A stretch of DNA of 64,000 nt from Streptomyces caelestis. GTDB lineage: Bacteria; Actinomycetota; Actinomycetes; Streptomycetales; Streptomycetaceae. The stretch is from positions 868,001 through 932,000 of the forward strand of contig NZ_JACHNE010000001.1 of the NCBI RefSeq assembly GCF_014205255.1, written 5' to 3'. Each line of letters begins with the position of its first letter. The first letter of the stretch is position 1. The translations under genes and the position numbers were made by a program. Under the pieces are notes generated by a model. It made no database searches, was not told the DNA's origin, and worked only from the letters and a program-made list of their open reading frames with translations. Shown piece after piece: positions 26,712 to 34,636 of this stretch.

Positions 26712-26748
26712 CGGTTGCGGAGGAGTGAGCTGTACTCCTCCGCAACCG
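26712..26748 (+). terminator. Strong terminator after the glycoside hydrolase gene
   Basis: CGGTTGCGGAGGAGT and its perfect complement ACTCCTCCGCAACCG form a 15-bp stem with a 7-nt loop (GAGCTGT), starting 19 bp after the stop codon at 26691-26693. No T run follows. It closes the galactoside operon. Confidence 0.88.
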
Positions 26749-26776
26749 ACGTGCGAGATCCATTGCGGCACTCCCC

Positions 26777-26799
26777 TATACTTCTACATACTTGTAGAA
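26777..26799 (+). promoter_or_regulatory. -10 box with BlaI-type operator before the Spo0M gene
   Basis: A -10-like TATACT (26777-26782) is directly followed by and overlaps the inverted repeat TTCTACA-TACT-TGTAGAA (26782-26799). This matches the TACA...TGTA dyad recognised by BlaI/MecI-family repressors. The start codon of the Spo0M gene is 34 bp downstream. The same dyad with the same 4-bp spacer occurs at 28714-28731. Confidence 0.75.
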
Positions 26800-26833
26800 A
26801 ATCAGTACCCGCATGTGAGGAGTGGACGCCACC

Positions 26834-27817
26834 ATGGTGTTCAAACGACTGCTCGGCGCGCTCGGCGTCGGCGGCCCCACGGTCGACACGGTCCTCGACC
26901 CGGCTCCCGTCCGGCCCGGCGGCACGCTCACCGGTGAGGTCCGACTGGAGGGCGGCAAAGCCGACTTCGACATCGAACACATCACCCTGGAGCTCGTGGC
27001 CCGGGTCGAGGCCGAGCACGAGGGCGGCGAGAGCGAGGGCGTCGCCGCCTTCGGCCGCTTCACCGTCGGCGGCGGCTTCCGGCTCGCCGAGGGCGAGCAG
27101 CGCGTCGTGCCGTTCAGCGTGACCCTGCCGTGGGAGACGCCGGTCACCGAGCTGCACGGCCAGCGCCTGGGCGTCGTCCTGGGCGTGCGCACCGAGTTGT
27201 CGGTGGCCGGCGCGAAGGACAAGGGCGACCTGGACCAGCTGAACGTCACGCCGCTGCCCGTGCAGGAGGCCGTGCTGGAAGCCCTCGGCGGGCTCGGGTT
27301 CGGATTCAGGACGGCCGACCTCGAGTACGGGCGCATCGGCGGCACCGGCCAGCAACTGCCCTTCTACCAGGAGATCGAGCTCGTCCCGTCACCCCGGTAC
27401 GCGCACCAGGTCAACGAGATCGAGCTGACGTTCCTGGCGAGCCCCGGCGGCATGGAGGTCGTGCTGGAGGCGGACAAGCGCGGCGGCTTCCTGTCGCCCG
27501 GCCACGACGCGCTGACCCGTTTCACCGTCTCCCACGACGGAGTCGAGCACCAGGACTGGCCCACGGTCGTCGACGGCTGGATCCGGCAACTGGTCGAGCA
27601 CCGGGCCTCGTACGACTCCCCCGCCGCATTCGGCATGGGCGGCCACGGGCATGACGGGCACCACCCTGACGGCCACCGCTCGGGCCCCGGCATGGGGACG
27701 GTCGTCGCGGCGGGCGCGGCCGGGCTCGCGGCCGGGGTCGTCGGCGGCATGGTCGCGGACGAAGTGGTCGACGAGGTCGGGGACTTCTTCGAGGGCGAGG
27801 AGGAGGACGAGGGCTGA
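26834..27817 (+). CDS. Sporulation-control protein Spo0M family
   Basis: A 327-residue arrestin-like beta-sandwich protein of the Spo0M family, beginning MVFKRLLGALGVGGPTVDTV, a near-canonical N-terminus. The last 75 residues are unusual: a Gly/His-rich stretch (GMGGHGHDGHHPDGH), a short hydrophobic Ala/Gly segment and an acidic tail (FFEGEEEDEG). In Bacillus Spo0M influences entry into sporulation and septum or motility processes. In Streptomyces the role is not well defined. It is cytoplasmic or membrane-associated. ATG at 26834 was chosen for its conserved N-terminus, although the GAGGAG is somewhat far (12 bp). A BlaI-type operator lies in its promoter, placing it under the BlaI-like repressor at 28253-28639. 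Confidence 0.88.
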   Translation: MVFKRLLGALGVGGPTVDTVLDPAPVRPGGTLTGEVRLEGGKADFDIEHITLELVARVEAEHEGGESEGVAAFGRFTVGGGFRLAEGEQRVVPFSVTLPWETPVTELHGQRLGVVLGVRTELSVAGAKDKGDLDQLNVTPLPVQEAVLEALGGLGFGFRTADLEYGRIGGTGQQLPFYQEIELVPSPRYAHQVNEIELTFLASPGGMEVVLEADKRGGFLSPGHDALTRFTVSHDGVEHQDWPTVVDGWIRQLVEHRASYDSPAAFGMGGHGHDGHHPDGHRSGPGMGTVVAAGAAGLAAGVVGGMVADEVVDEVGDFFEGEEEDEG

Positions 27818-27849
27818 GGCTCCGCCTCTCAAAGAGGTGTCGCGGCATG

Positions 27850-28246
27850 CAGGATGAGCTGAGCACCATCGTGACGGCGGAGTTCGCGGAGGACATCGCC
27901 GACACGGCCGTTCCGGCAGCCGCGCCCCACGCCGCCAGTCCGACCGAGGTGAACACCGGGGCCGGTTGCGTACGGCGGGTGGCGGGCCGAGCAGGGCCGC
28001 CACCCGGCGCGGCACCGGGCCCGGAGCGGCGAGTCCCGCGAGCGTGGGCGCCGGGGTGCCCCGGGAGACGAGGGCGGCCGTGCCGATGGCACGCGCCACC
28101 GTACGGCGGCTGCCGATCGCCCGGGCCGCCTCCTCGTCCGCCCACCGCTCGGCCGTGTACGCCACGGCCGTGCGCAGCGGCCGAAGGAACGGGTTGGCCC
28201 GGGCCGCGAGCGGGAGAACCAGTGGCAGAAAGACGAAGACCCCCAT
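27850..28246 (-). pseudogene. M56 family metallopeptidase (BlaR1-like sensor), internally deleted
   Basis: The frame starts 6 bp after the blaI stop with GVFVFLPLVLPL, the first membrane helix of Streptomyces M56 proteins. It then jumps directly to AARANPFLRPLRTAVAY, a sequence normally found about 190 residues later. The missing middle contains the HExxH zinc site and several membrane helices. Further on the frame is broken: PPPAVRNRP is followed in another frame by VGLAAWGAAAGTAVSA and SSANSAVTMVLSS, which resemble the usual C-terminal helix. An internal deletion plus a frameshift make it inactive. Its position right behind blaI is the normal one for the sensor-protease partner. Confidence 0.75.
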
Positions 28247-28252
28247 GAGGCT

Positions 28253-28639
28253 TCAGCCTTCCCCCTCGCCGTGGGCCTGATCCAGCAGGTCACGCAGCAG
28301 CCGTTCGTCGTCAGGGCCGAGGCCGGTGAGGAAGCTGGCCAGCACGGCCTCGCGGTCGCTCTCGGCGTCCAGCACCTTGCGCATCTTGCGGGCGGCCAGG
28401 CCCGCGTGGTCCGAGGCGGGCGTCCAGGCGAAGGACCGGCCCACCCGCTCCCGAGTGACCGCGCCCTTGCCCAGCAGCCGGGTCAGGATCGTGATCACCG
28501 TCGTGTACGCGAGGTCACCGCCGAGGCGTTCCTGCACCCAGCCGGCCGTCGCCGGACCGTCCGCCTCCCGCAGGGCCGACAGCACCAGCGCCTCCAGCTC
28601 GCCCTGCCCCCGCCGGGGACGCTGCCGGGGATCCGCCAC
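28253..28639 (-). CDS. BlaI/MecI/CopY-family transcriptional repressor
   Basis: A 128-residue winged-helix repressor (PRRGQGELEALVLSALREAD, then AGWVQERLGGDLAYTTVITI, LTRLLGKGAVTRERVGRSFA) with the C-terminal dimerisation helices of the family. BlaI proteins bind TACA/TGTA dyads and are released when a BlaR1-type M56 protease cleaves them. Two matching dyads are visible, one upstream of this gene and the divergent membrane-protein gene (28714-28731), and one in front of the Spo0M gene (26782-26799). The usual M56 partner downstream is a pseudogene, so repression may be constitutive or relieved by another protease. Confidence 0.93.
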   Translation of the reverse strand: MADPRQRPRRGQGELEALVLSALREADGPATAGWVQERLGGDLAYTTVITILTRLLGKGAVTRERVGRSFAWTPASDHAGLAARKMRKVLDAESDREAVLASFLTGLGPDDERLLRDLLDQAHGEGEG

Positions 28640-28713
28640 CGCCCTGCCTCCCTTCGCCGCCCTGCCTGGCTCGTGCGGACATCGTATAGATCCGCGGGAC
28701 CGGCCCCCTCTGC

Positions 28714-28731
28714 TTCTACAATGCTGTAGAT
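28714..28731. promoter_or_regulatory. BlaI-type operator in the blaI / membrane-protein divergent region
   Basis: TTCTACA-ATGC-TGTAGAT is the same inverted repeat, with the same 4-bp spacer, as the operator at 26782-26799. The TACAAT inside it may be a -10 box for the rightward gene at 28783. For the leftward blaI gene a -10-like TATACG lies at about 28685-28690 on the minus strand. Confidence 0.72.
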
Positions 28732-28782
28732 TTCAATGCGTCCGATATCGACGACCGACACAGCAACCGACAAGGAGACTTC

Positions 28783-29424
28783 GTGGCCGATCCGCCCCGC
28801 CTCCATCCCGAGGACCGCGCGGACTTCGAAGCGGTACTGGATCTGGCGCTGAGCACCGCGGACGTCCATGGCGCCGTGCGCGCCGACCCGACCGGCCGGA
28901 CTGCCGCACACCTGCGCGCCCACGCGCTCGCCCACTCCGACGACATCACGGCGGCGGCCGGCGAGCCGTACCGCGCCTACCTCGCCGCACGGACCGCCGC
29001 GCGGCGCCCGCCCGCCACCGGCAGTCTGCTGCCCGCCCTCGCGGTGCTCACGCCGCTGGTGGCGGCGACGTCCGCCGGGGCTCTGCTCCTGCTCGGCAGC
29101 CTGCTCCAGGTCGGGGACGCACCGGGCCCGTTGCCCGGCTCCCTCGTCGCGGCCGGCTGGACGCTGGCGCTCGTGGCGGCCGTGACCGGCCTCCTCGGCC
29201 TGGCCGCGCTGCTGCGCTCGGCCCTGGGCGCGCGGGCCGACCGCGTGGAGGACGCCCGGCTGGCCTGGCGGCAGGCCCTGCTCGACCGCGGCATGCTGCC
29301 CCATCTGCGCCGGCATACGGCGGTCGCACATTCCGCGGCGGGGATCACACCGTGCTCCCCGCCGGGTACGCTCACGCCGTGCCCGGCCCGGGCGGGAAAG
29401 GACAGGACACCATGTTCGGACTGA
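28783..29424 (+). CDS. Membrane protein of unknown function, BlaI-controlled
   Basis: A 213-residue protein I do not recognise. Residues 1-78 are cytoplasmic-looking and charged. Two hydrophobic segments at about 82-108 and 120-144 predict a two-helix membrane anchor, followed by a basic tail. GTG at 28783 follows AAGGAGA. Its end overlaps the tatA start by 13 bp, so the two genes are probably co-transcribed. The BlaI-type operator 50 bp upstream suggests cell-envelope or antibiotic stress control. The final 35 residues are low in structure and may be non-essential. Confidence 0.7.
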   Translation: MADPPRLHPEDRADFEAVLDLALSTADVHGAVRADPTGRTAAHLRAHALAHSDDITAAAGEPYRAYLAARTAARRPPATGSLLPALAVLTPLVAATSAGALLLLGSLLQVGDAPGPLPGSLVAAGWTLALVAAVTGLLGLAALLRSALGARADRVEDARLAWRQALLDRGMLPHLRRHTAVAHSAAGITPCSPPGTLTPCPARAGKDRTPCSD

Positions 29425-29663
29425 GCGAGCTCGCGATCCTCCTCATTGTCGTCATAGCCGTGATCGGAGCCAGGAAGCTGCCCGAACTGGCCCGGTCGGC
29501 CGGCAAGTCCGCCCGCATCCTCAAGGCCGAGGCACGCGCCGCGAAGGACGAGGAGGCCGGGGCGGGCGCCGCGCCACGGGTGGTCCAGGGCGAGATCGTC
29601 CCACCGGGCACCGGCACGACCCCGCCCGGCGCGCGGGCCGCGGACGCCCCGGACCCCCGCTGA
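29412..29663 (+). CDS. tatA: Twin-arginine translocase subunit TatA
   Basis: An 83-residue protein with the TatA/E signature: the short N-terminal membrane helix FGLSELAILLIVVIAVIGAR, the hinge KLPELARSAGKSARILKAEA forming an amphipathic helix, and a charged disordered tail. TatA oligomers form the passage for folded proteins. Tat substrates occur in this window (EfeB, the sugar-binding lipoprotein at 1468-3117). It overlaps the end of the membrane-protein gene by 13 bp and is convergent with htpG. Streptomyces usually has its main tatA next to tatC elsewhere, so this may be an additional paralogue. Confidence 0.9.
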   Translation: MFGLSELAILLIVVIAVIGARKLPELARSAGKSARILKAEARAAKDEEAGAGAAPRVVQGEIVPPGTGTTPPGARAADAPDPR

Positions 29664-29675
29664 TCCGCCCCCTGC

Positions 29676-31574
29676 CTACAGCGTGCGCTCCAGGCGGTCG
29701 GCCACGAGCTTGACGAAGCGTGCGGGGTCCTTGGGCTGACCGCCCTCGGCGAGCACCGCCAGCGTGTGGAGCAGCTCGGCGGACTCGACGAGACCCGAGC
29801 GGTCCTCGCGCTCCCCGTACGCCTGATTCAGGTTCTTCACCAGCGGGTGGCCGGGGTTGAGTTCGAGGATCCGCTTGGTGCGCGGCACCTCCTGGCCCAT
29901 CGCCCGGTACATGTTCTCCAGGGCCGGGGTCAGGTCGTGCGCGTCCGAGACGACACAGGCCGGGGAGACGGTGAGCCGCGACGACAGACGCACCTCCTTG
30001 ATGTCCTCGTCCAGCTGCTCCCGCATCCAGCCGAGCAGACCGGCGTACTCCTCGGCCTGCTTCTCCCGCTCCCCGTCGGCCTTCTCGCCGTCCTCGCCGT
30101 CGAGGTCGATCTCGCCCTTGGCGACGGAGCGCAGCTTCTTGCCCTCGTACTCGCCGACGGCGTCGACCCACACCTCGTCGACCGCGTCGGTGAGCAGCAG
30201 GACCTCGATGCCCTTGTCCCGGAACGCCTCCATGTGCGGGGAGTTCTCGATGCTCTGCCGGGACTCGCCGGTGATGTAGTAGATGTCGTCCTGGCCGTCC
30301 TTCATCCGCTCCACGTACTGCGCGAGCGTGGTCGGCTCGTCCTCGGCGTGCGTGGTCGCGAACGACGCGACGGCGAGGATGGCGTCCCGGTTCTCGGAGT
30401 CGGTGACCAGGCCCTCCTTCAGGACGGTGCCGAACTCGCGCCAGAACGTCGCGTAGCGGTCGGCGTCCTTGGTCTTGATCTCCTTGATCGTGGACAGGAC
30501 CTTCTTCGTCAGCCGGCGCTGCATCATCCGGATGTGCCGGTCCTGCTGGAGGATCTCGCGGGAGACGTTGAGCGAGAGGTCCTGCGCGTCGACGACGCCC
30601 TTGACGAAGCGGAGGTAGGGCGGCAGCAGCGCCTCGCAGTCGTCCATGATGAAGACGCGCTTCACATACAGCTGGACGCCGCGCTTGAAGTCCCGCGTGA
30701 ACAGGTCGTGCGGGGCGTGCGAGGGGACGAAGAGCAGGGCCTGGTACTCGAAGGTGCCCTCGGCCTGGAGCCGGATCGTCTCCAGCGGCTCGCGCCAGTC
30801 GTGGCTGATGTGCTTGTACAGCTCGTGGTACTCGTCGTCGGACACCTCGTCGCGCGACCGCGCCCACAGGGCCTTCATCGAGTTCAGCGTCTCGGGCTCG
30901 GGCGCGTCCTCGCCGTCGCCCGCCTCCGGGACCATCCGGATCGGCCAGGTGATGAAGTCCGAGTACCGCTTGACGATCTGCTTGATCGTCCACGGCGAGG
31001 TGTAGTCGTGGAGCTGGTTCTCCGGGTCGGCGGGCTTGAGATGGAGCGTGACGGAGGTGCCCTGCGGCGCGTCGTCGACCTTCTCCAGCGTGTACGTGGA
31101 CTCGCCGCAGGACGTCCAGCGGGTCCCCTGGCCCTCGCCGGCGCGCCGGGTCACCAGCGTCACCTCGTCCGCCACCATGAAGCCGGAGTAGAAGCCGACG
31201 CCGAACTGGCCGATGAGCCCCTCGGCATTGGCCGCGTCCTGGGCCTCCCGCAGCTCCTTCAGGAAGGTGGCCGTACCGGAGTTGGCGATGGTGCCGATGA
31301 GCTGTCCGACCTCGTCGTACGACATCCCGATGCCGTTGTCCCGCACGGTGAGGGTCCGGGCCTCCTTGTCGACGTCGATCTCGATGTGCAGGTCGGACAC
31401 GTCGGCGTCGAGCGAGTCGTCCCGCAGCTTCTCCAGGCGCAGCTTGTCCAGCGCGTCGGAGGCGTTGGAGACAAGCTCCCGCAGGAAGACATCCTTGTTC
31501 GAGTAGACCGAGTGGATCATCAGCTGGAGCAGCTGACGTGCCTCTACCTGGAACTCAAACGTTTCGGTCGTCAT
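29676..31574 (-). CDS. htpG: Molecular chaperone HtpG (Hsp90)
   Basis: A 632-residue Hsp90 chaperone of normal bacterial length. The N-terminal ATPase shows [19 protein letters not shown] and [10 protein letters not shown], followed by the middle domain with the catalytic Arg loop and the C-terminal dimerisation domain. It is a cytoplasmic ATP-dependent folding factor. ATG at 31574 ([19 protein letters not shown]) is chosen over an upstream extension of 17 residues. It is 84 bp downstream of the sortase gene on the same strand. No CIRCE or HAIR heat-shock element was recognised in front of it. Confidence 0.97.
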
Positions 31575-31658
31575 GGTTCGCGAATACCTCACAGGTCCCA
31601 CAGTCGCCTGAACTCGTGCAGTCACTTTAAAACACCACGTCAGGCCTGGGACCCGGAA

Positions 31659-32330
31659 TCAGACGAGGTGGGCGAACACGACCAGGTTCTCGGTGTAGTC
31701 CCGGGCCTGACGGTCGTAGGCACCCGCGCACGTGATGAGCCGGATCTGCGCGTCGGGGGTGTCGCCGTACACGCGCTCGCTGGGGAAGTCGTCCTTGTCG
31801 AAGGACTCGGCGTCGTCGACCACGAAGGTCGCCCTGCGGCCGTCGGCTCGCGCCACGTGGAACCGGTCGCCCTTCTTCAGCTGGCTGAGCCCCGCGAACA
31901 CGGCCGGGGACGTCGCGGTGTCCACGTGCCCGGCGATGATCGCCGTTCCGGCCTCGCCGGGCGAGACGCCCTTGGCGTACCAGCCGACGAGGTTGGTGTC
32001 GTCGGCCGGAGGGGGTTCGAGCTGACCCGAACGGCCGATGGCGAGGTCGGTGAAGGGCGCGTTCACCGAGATCTTGGGGATGTACAGGCGGACCGGCCGG
32101 GACCGCGGCAGATGAGGGCCGACCTCGGCGGGCGCGGCCGTCGGGACGGCCGGCGGGGCGTGCGGCGGGCCACCGGCGTCGGACGACGACTCACCACGGC
32201 CGGCGGCCAGGCTCACGGTCAGGACCAGGGCGGCGAGACCCCAGAGGATCGACACGACGGTGCGCAATCGCCGCTTCGACGGCGCGGGGCCAGGCTCGGC
32301 TGGAGACGGGGGGCTGGGGCTGGCTGCCAT
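31659..32330 (-). CDS. Class F sortase
   Basis: A 223-residue transpeptidase with a cytoplasmic Pro-rich start, one membrane anchor (about residues 24-44), an extracellular linker and a catalytic sortase barrel. The triad is visible: His135 in IIAGHVDT, Cys201 in RLITCAGAY and Arg210 in RQARDY. It should cut a sorting signal of secreted proteins and link them to the cell wall. The ATG at 32330 gives the normal short N-terminus. It lies 132 bp downstream of a gene for a secreted, membrane-tailed repeat protein on the same strand, its probable substrate. Class F sortases are common in actinobacteria, and their exact recognition motif in Streptomyces is poorly defined. Confidence 0.93.
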   Translation of the reverse strand: MAASPSPPSPAEPGPAPSKRRLRTVVSILWGLAALVLTVSLAAGRGESSSDAGGPPHAPPAVPTAAPAEVGPHLPRSRPVRLYIPKISVNAPFTDLAIGRSGQLEPPPADDTNLVGWYAKGVSPGEAGTAIIAGHVDTATSPAVFAGLSQLKKGDRFHVARADGRRATFVVDDAESFDKDDFPSERVYGDTPDAQIRLITCAGAYDRQARDYTENLVVFAHLV

Positions 32331-32462
32331 CGGAGACCACCTCATTCGGGCACGGCAGCGGAACGGACACGGCAGCGGACGCGGCACGCGGGAGGACGAG
32401 CCGAGCCGCCGCAACGCGAGGAGCACGTGCGGCGGCCACGGCGCTACGAGATCAGGCCTCGG

Positions 32463-33260
32463 TCATGCCGCGCCTTGCGAAGCCTTCTGGCGCCGCAGGG
32501 CGTACAGGCCGGTGCCGGCCACCGCCAGCACCGCGAGACCGCCGGCCGTCACGCCCGGCGATGCGGCCAGGCCGCCGCCACCGGTGTGCATCCCGCCGCG
32601 CGGCTTGTCGTGCTCGTCACCGTGCCAGGAACCCTTCTCGTGCTCGTCGTACTTGCCGTGCTCGTCGTGCTTGCCGTGCTCGTCGTACTTGCCGTGCTCG
32701 TCGTGCTTGCCGTGCTCGTCGTACTTGCCGTGCTCGTCGTACTTGCCGTGCTCGTCGTCCTTGTCGTGCTTGCCGTGCTCGTCGTCCTTGTAAGTGTCCG
32801 GGTCGTGCTTGGGGTTGTCCCAGTCGTCGTACGTGTTCAACACGGTCAGCGCTCCGCCACCCGTGTGTACGCCACCGCGCGGCTTGTGGTGCTTGTCGCC
32901 GTGCTCGGAGTCCTTCTCGTGCTTGCCGTGCTCGTCGTGCTTGCCGTGCTCGTCGTCCTTGGCGTGCTCGTCGTGCTTGCCGTGCTCGTCGTGCTTGCCG
33001 TGCTCGTCATCCTTGTGGGTGTCCTGGTCGTGCTTGGCGCTGTCCCCGTCGCCGTCCGCGGTCACCGCGGTCAGCGCTCCGCCACCCGTGTGTACGCCGC
33101 CGTGCGGCTTGTCGTGTTTGCCGTCCTTGTCGTGCTCCTTGCTGTAGGAAGTGTTGTCGTGGTCGTGGTCACCCATCGCCTCGGCGTAGGCGGTGGGTGC
33201 GGCGATCGCGAGGGCGGCCGTGGCCGTGGCCGTCGCGAGCAGCATGCGGGCAGAGCGCAT
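32463..33260 (-). CDS. Secreted His/Asp/Glu-rich repeat protein with three copies of a candidate sorting motif
   Basis: A 265-residue secreted protein. Residues 1-26 are a signal peptide ending TAYA. The rest is two homologous modules of highly charged hexapeptide repeats (EHGKHD / EHGKYD). The motif KPxGG(V/M)HTGGG occurs three times: residues 51-61, 126-136 and 219-229. The last copy is followed by a membrane helix (about 238-254) and RRQK, the layout of a sortase sorting signal, while the first two copies are internal. The class F sortase gene follows downstream. Clusters of His with Asp and Glu suggest binding of divalent metals at the cell surface. No homologue with a known role comes to mind. 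The 18-bp DNA repeats make copy-number variation likely. Confidence 0.85.
   Translation of the reverse strand: MRSARMLLATATATAALAIAAPTAYAEAMGDHDHDNTSYSKEHDKDGKHDKPHGGVHTGGGALTAVTADGDGDSAKHDQDTHKDDEHGKHDEHGKHDEHAKDDEHGKHDEHGKHEKDSEHGDKHHKPRGGVHTGGGALTVLNTYDDWDNPKHDPDTYKDDEHGKHDKDDEHGKYDEHGKYDEHGKHDEHGKYDEHGKHDEHGKYDEHEKGSWHGDEHDKPRGGMHTGGGGLAASPGVTAGGLAVLAVAGTGLYALRRQKASQGAA
32641..32790. repeat. 18-bp tandem repeat array, proximal
   Basis: About eight copies of the unit TGCTCGTCGTACTTGCCG (or with GTGC in place of GTAC) repeat with an exact 18-bp period from 32641, with one half-unit irregularity near 32767. They encode DEHGKY/DEHGKH hexapeptides on the minus strand, so unit gain or loss keeps the frame. 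Confidence 0.9.
32929..33015. repeat. 18-bp tandem repeat array, distal
   Basis: Nearly five copies of the unit TGCTCGTCGTGCTTGCCG with an 18-bp period from 32929 to 33015, in the first module of the same protein. The unit is almost identical to that of the array at 32641-32790, consistent with module duplication. Confidence 0.88.
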
Positions 33261-33520
33261 CGGTGAGTCCTTCCGTCGCGGTCCGGGCGCTGACGCCTCG
33301 CCAGCTCACGAGACCCGGCCTCGACGTGAACACCGTCAGTCACGCAAGGCCGTCCCACCACCCAGGGCGTTCACACGGGTTACGGCCACACCCTTACGGC
33401 GGCACTCGCCCCGACCGGTCCGGCCGAGACCATGGCAACGTCTCGCCCCTCGCGGCCGTCTCCTATGGCGACACGGGGGGCGAGGTCCGCTCTCCCCCGG
33501 ACCAACTGCGGGAGACGTTC

Positions 33521-34021
33521 ATGGCCATGGTCGGCCTGTTCTGGATCGGCGAGGACTCGGTGTACGTGGGGGCCGAGCCCGAGGGGGAGGCCTCCGGGGT
33601 ACGGCTGTCCGAGGACGGCGTCGAGGCGTTGGGGTCCGGCCGGGGCAGGTTCTGGACGTGGGACGAGGTGGTCCGGATCGAGGCTCACGACGTGCCCGTG
33701 CCGTCCGGGATGCGGAGGCTGGCGTCCATGGCCTTCGACGCCGCGCTCGTCGTGGTCACGGGTGACGGTGAGCTGCCGCCCGCCTTCTCCGTGGAGGTGG
33801 CGACGATCGAGGAGACCGTCCAGGTCGATGTGCACGCGGCCGTCGCCGGAGGGATCTACCTGCCCTCCGAGTACGAGCTCTCCGTCGCCCTCCTCCAGCG
33901 GCTCGCCGACGGCAGCACCCGGATCGGCGACCTCCTCGCCTGGGGCCGTGACCACGCGGCCGAGGGCACTCCGCCGCGCGAGGAGCGCGAGGCGCTGCTG
34001 CGGAAGTGGGCGGAGGCGTAA
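33521..34021 (+). CDS. Conserved actinobacterial hypothetical protein
   Basis: A 166-residue protein starting MAMVGLFWIGEDSVYVGAEP, with RFWTWDEVVRIEAHDVPVPS and a C-terminal helical tail (EEREALLRKWAEA). The pattern of an N-terminal beta-rich half and Asp/Glu-rich composition fits a family seen in Streptomyces without known function. No signal peptide or membrane helix. ATG at 33521 has GGGAG about 8 bp upstream. It is divergent from the repeat-protein gene, with a 260-bp intergenic region in which I see no other gene. Confidence 0.75.
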   Translation: MAMVGLFWIGEDSVYVGAEPEGEASGVRLSEDGVEALGSGRGRFWTWDEVVRIEAHDVPVPSGMRRLASMAFDAALVVVTGDGELPPAFSVEVATIEETVQVDVHAAVAGGIYLPSEYELSVALLQRLADGSTRIGDLLAWGRDHAAEGTPPREEREALLRKWAEA

Positions 34022-34040
34022 AGCCCGGCTGCCGCACGCG

Positions 34041-34328
34041 TCACCATCGCCGCTGCCGCTGACGTCCCAGGCGGCTCGGATCGGGGTCGACCAGTTGGGC
34101 CGCCATGCCGACGAGGACCAGCCCGGCCGCGATGAGCAGCCCTTGGGCGAGCGCTATACCGGAGCCCAGTACGGCCGCGCCGAAGGCCAGCGCCCACCAG
34201 GCTCCGGTACGCCGGTACTCCCGGGGCCGGGCCGGGCGGCCGGATCTCATGGCCCGGGTGAACCTGGGGTCCTCCCGCTCGAGTCGTGCTTCGAGGTCGA
34301 CGAGTCGTTCGTCTTCGGACTGGGGCAC
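34041..34328 (-). CDS. DUF3040 domain small membrane protein
   Basis: A 95-residue protein starting MPQSEDERLVDLEARLEREDPRFTR, matching the DUF3040 pattern (a short acidic N-terminal segment ending in DPRF/DPKF). One or two closely spaced hydrophobic segments (about residues 43-82) follow and then a basic tail. The function of this actinobacterial family is unknown. It is convergent with the hypothetical gene at 33521-34021, 19 bp apart. Confidence 0.85.
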   Translation of the reverse strand: MPQSEDERLVDLEARLEREDPRFTRAMRSGRPARPREYRRTGAWWALAFGAAVLGSGIALAQGLLIAAGLVLVGMAAQLVDPDPSRLGRQRQRRW

Positions 34329-34636
34329 GGCTTCTCCTTCCCGGAACCCGAGAGCGCTTCGAGGCAGGGCACGGCCGAGGCCATGGCAAGTCCTGGGGTG
34401 CCGGGCCGTGTGGCGGTGCGGAGGGAGACAGCCTGCCGACGTGCGGCACGGTCGGTCTCACCAGGGCTTCGGCTTCTCCCCCCTCCAGCGGCGTCCGCCA
34501 TCAGGCCCCGTCCTCATCCTTCCCGGTGGCCACCCCGTACGAACGCCGTGCCGTCAGGCGGTTGTTCGGTCCGGGAACGGGTGACCGAGGCATGCCGGGC
34601 CACCATGCGGGGCGAGCCCTTCCTGTGTCCCGCTCC
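34329..34636. other. Intergenic region without recognisable gene
   Basis: About 308 bp between the start of the DUF3040 gene and the end of the antiporter gene (both minus strand). No reading frame with a plausible start, codon bias and family similarity was found. It presumably holds the DUF3040 promoter and the end of the antiporter transcript. No clear hairpin stood out. Confidence 0.5.

Noticed and set aside
32641..33015. CRISPR array
   Set aside because: The 18-bp units follow each other with no spacers and code for a repeat protein. There are no cas genes.
32465..33520. A plus-strand Arg/Cys-rich open frame across the repeat region
   Set aside because: It is the mirror of the 18-bp repeat coding for the secreted repeat protein. 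Composition (RAxRTCRAR) is unnatural and it has no start signal.
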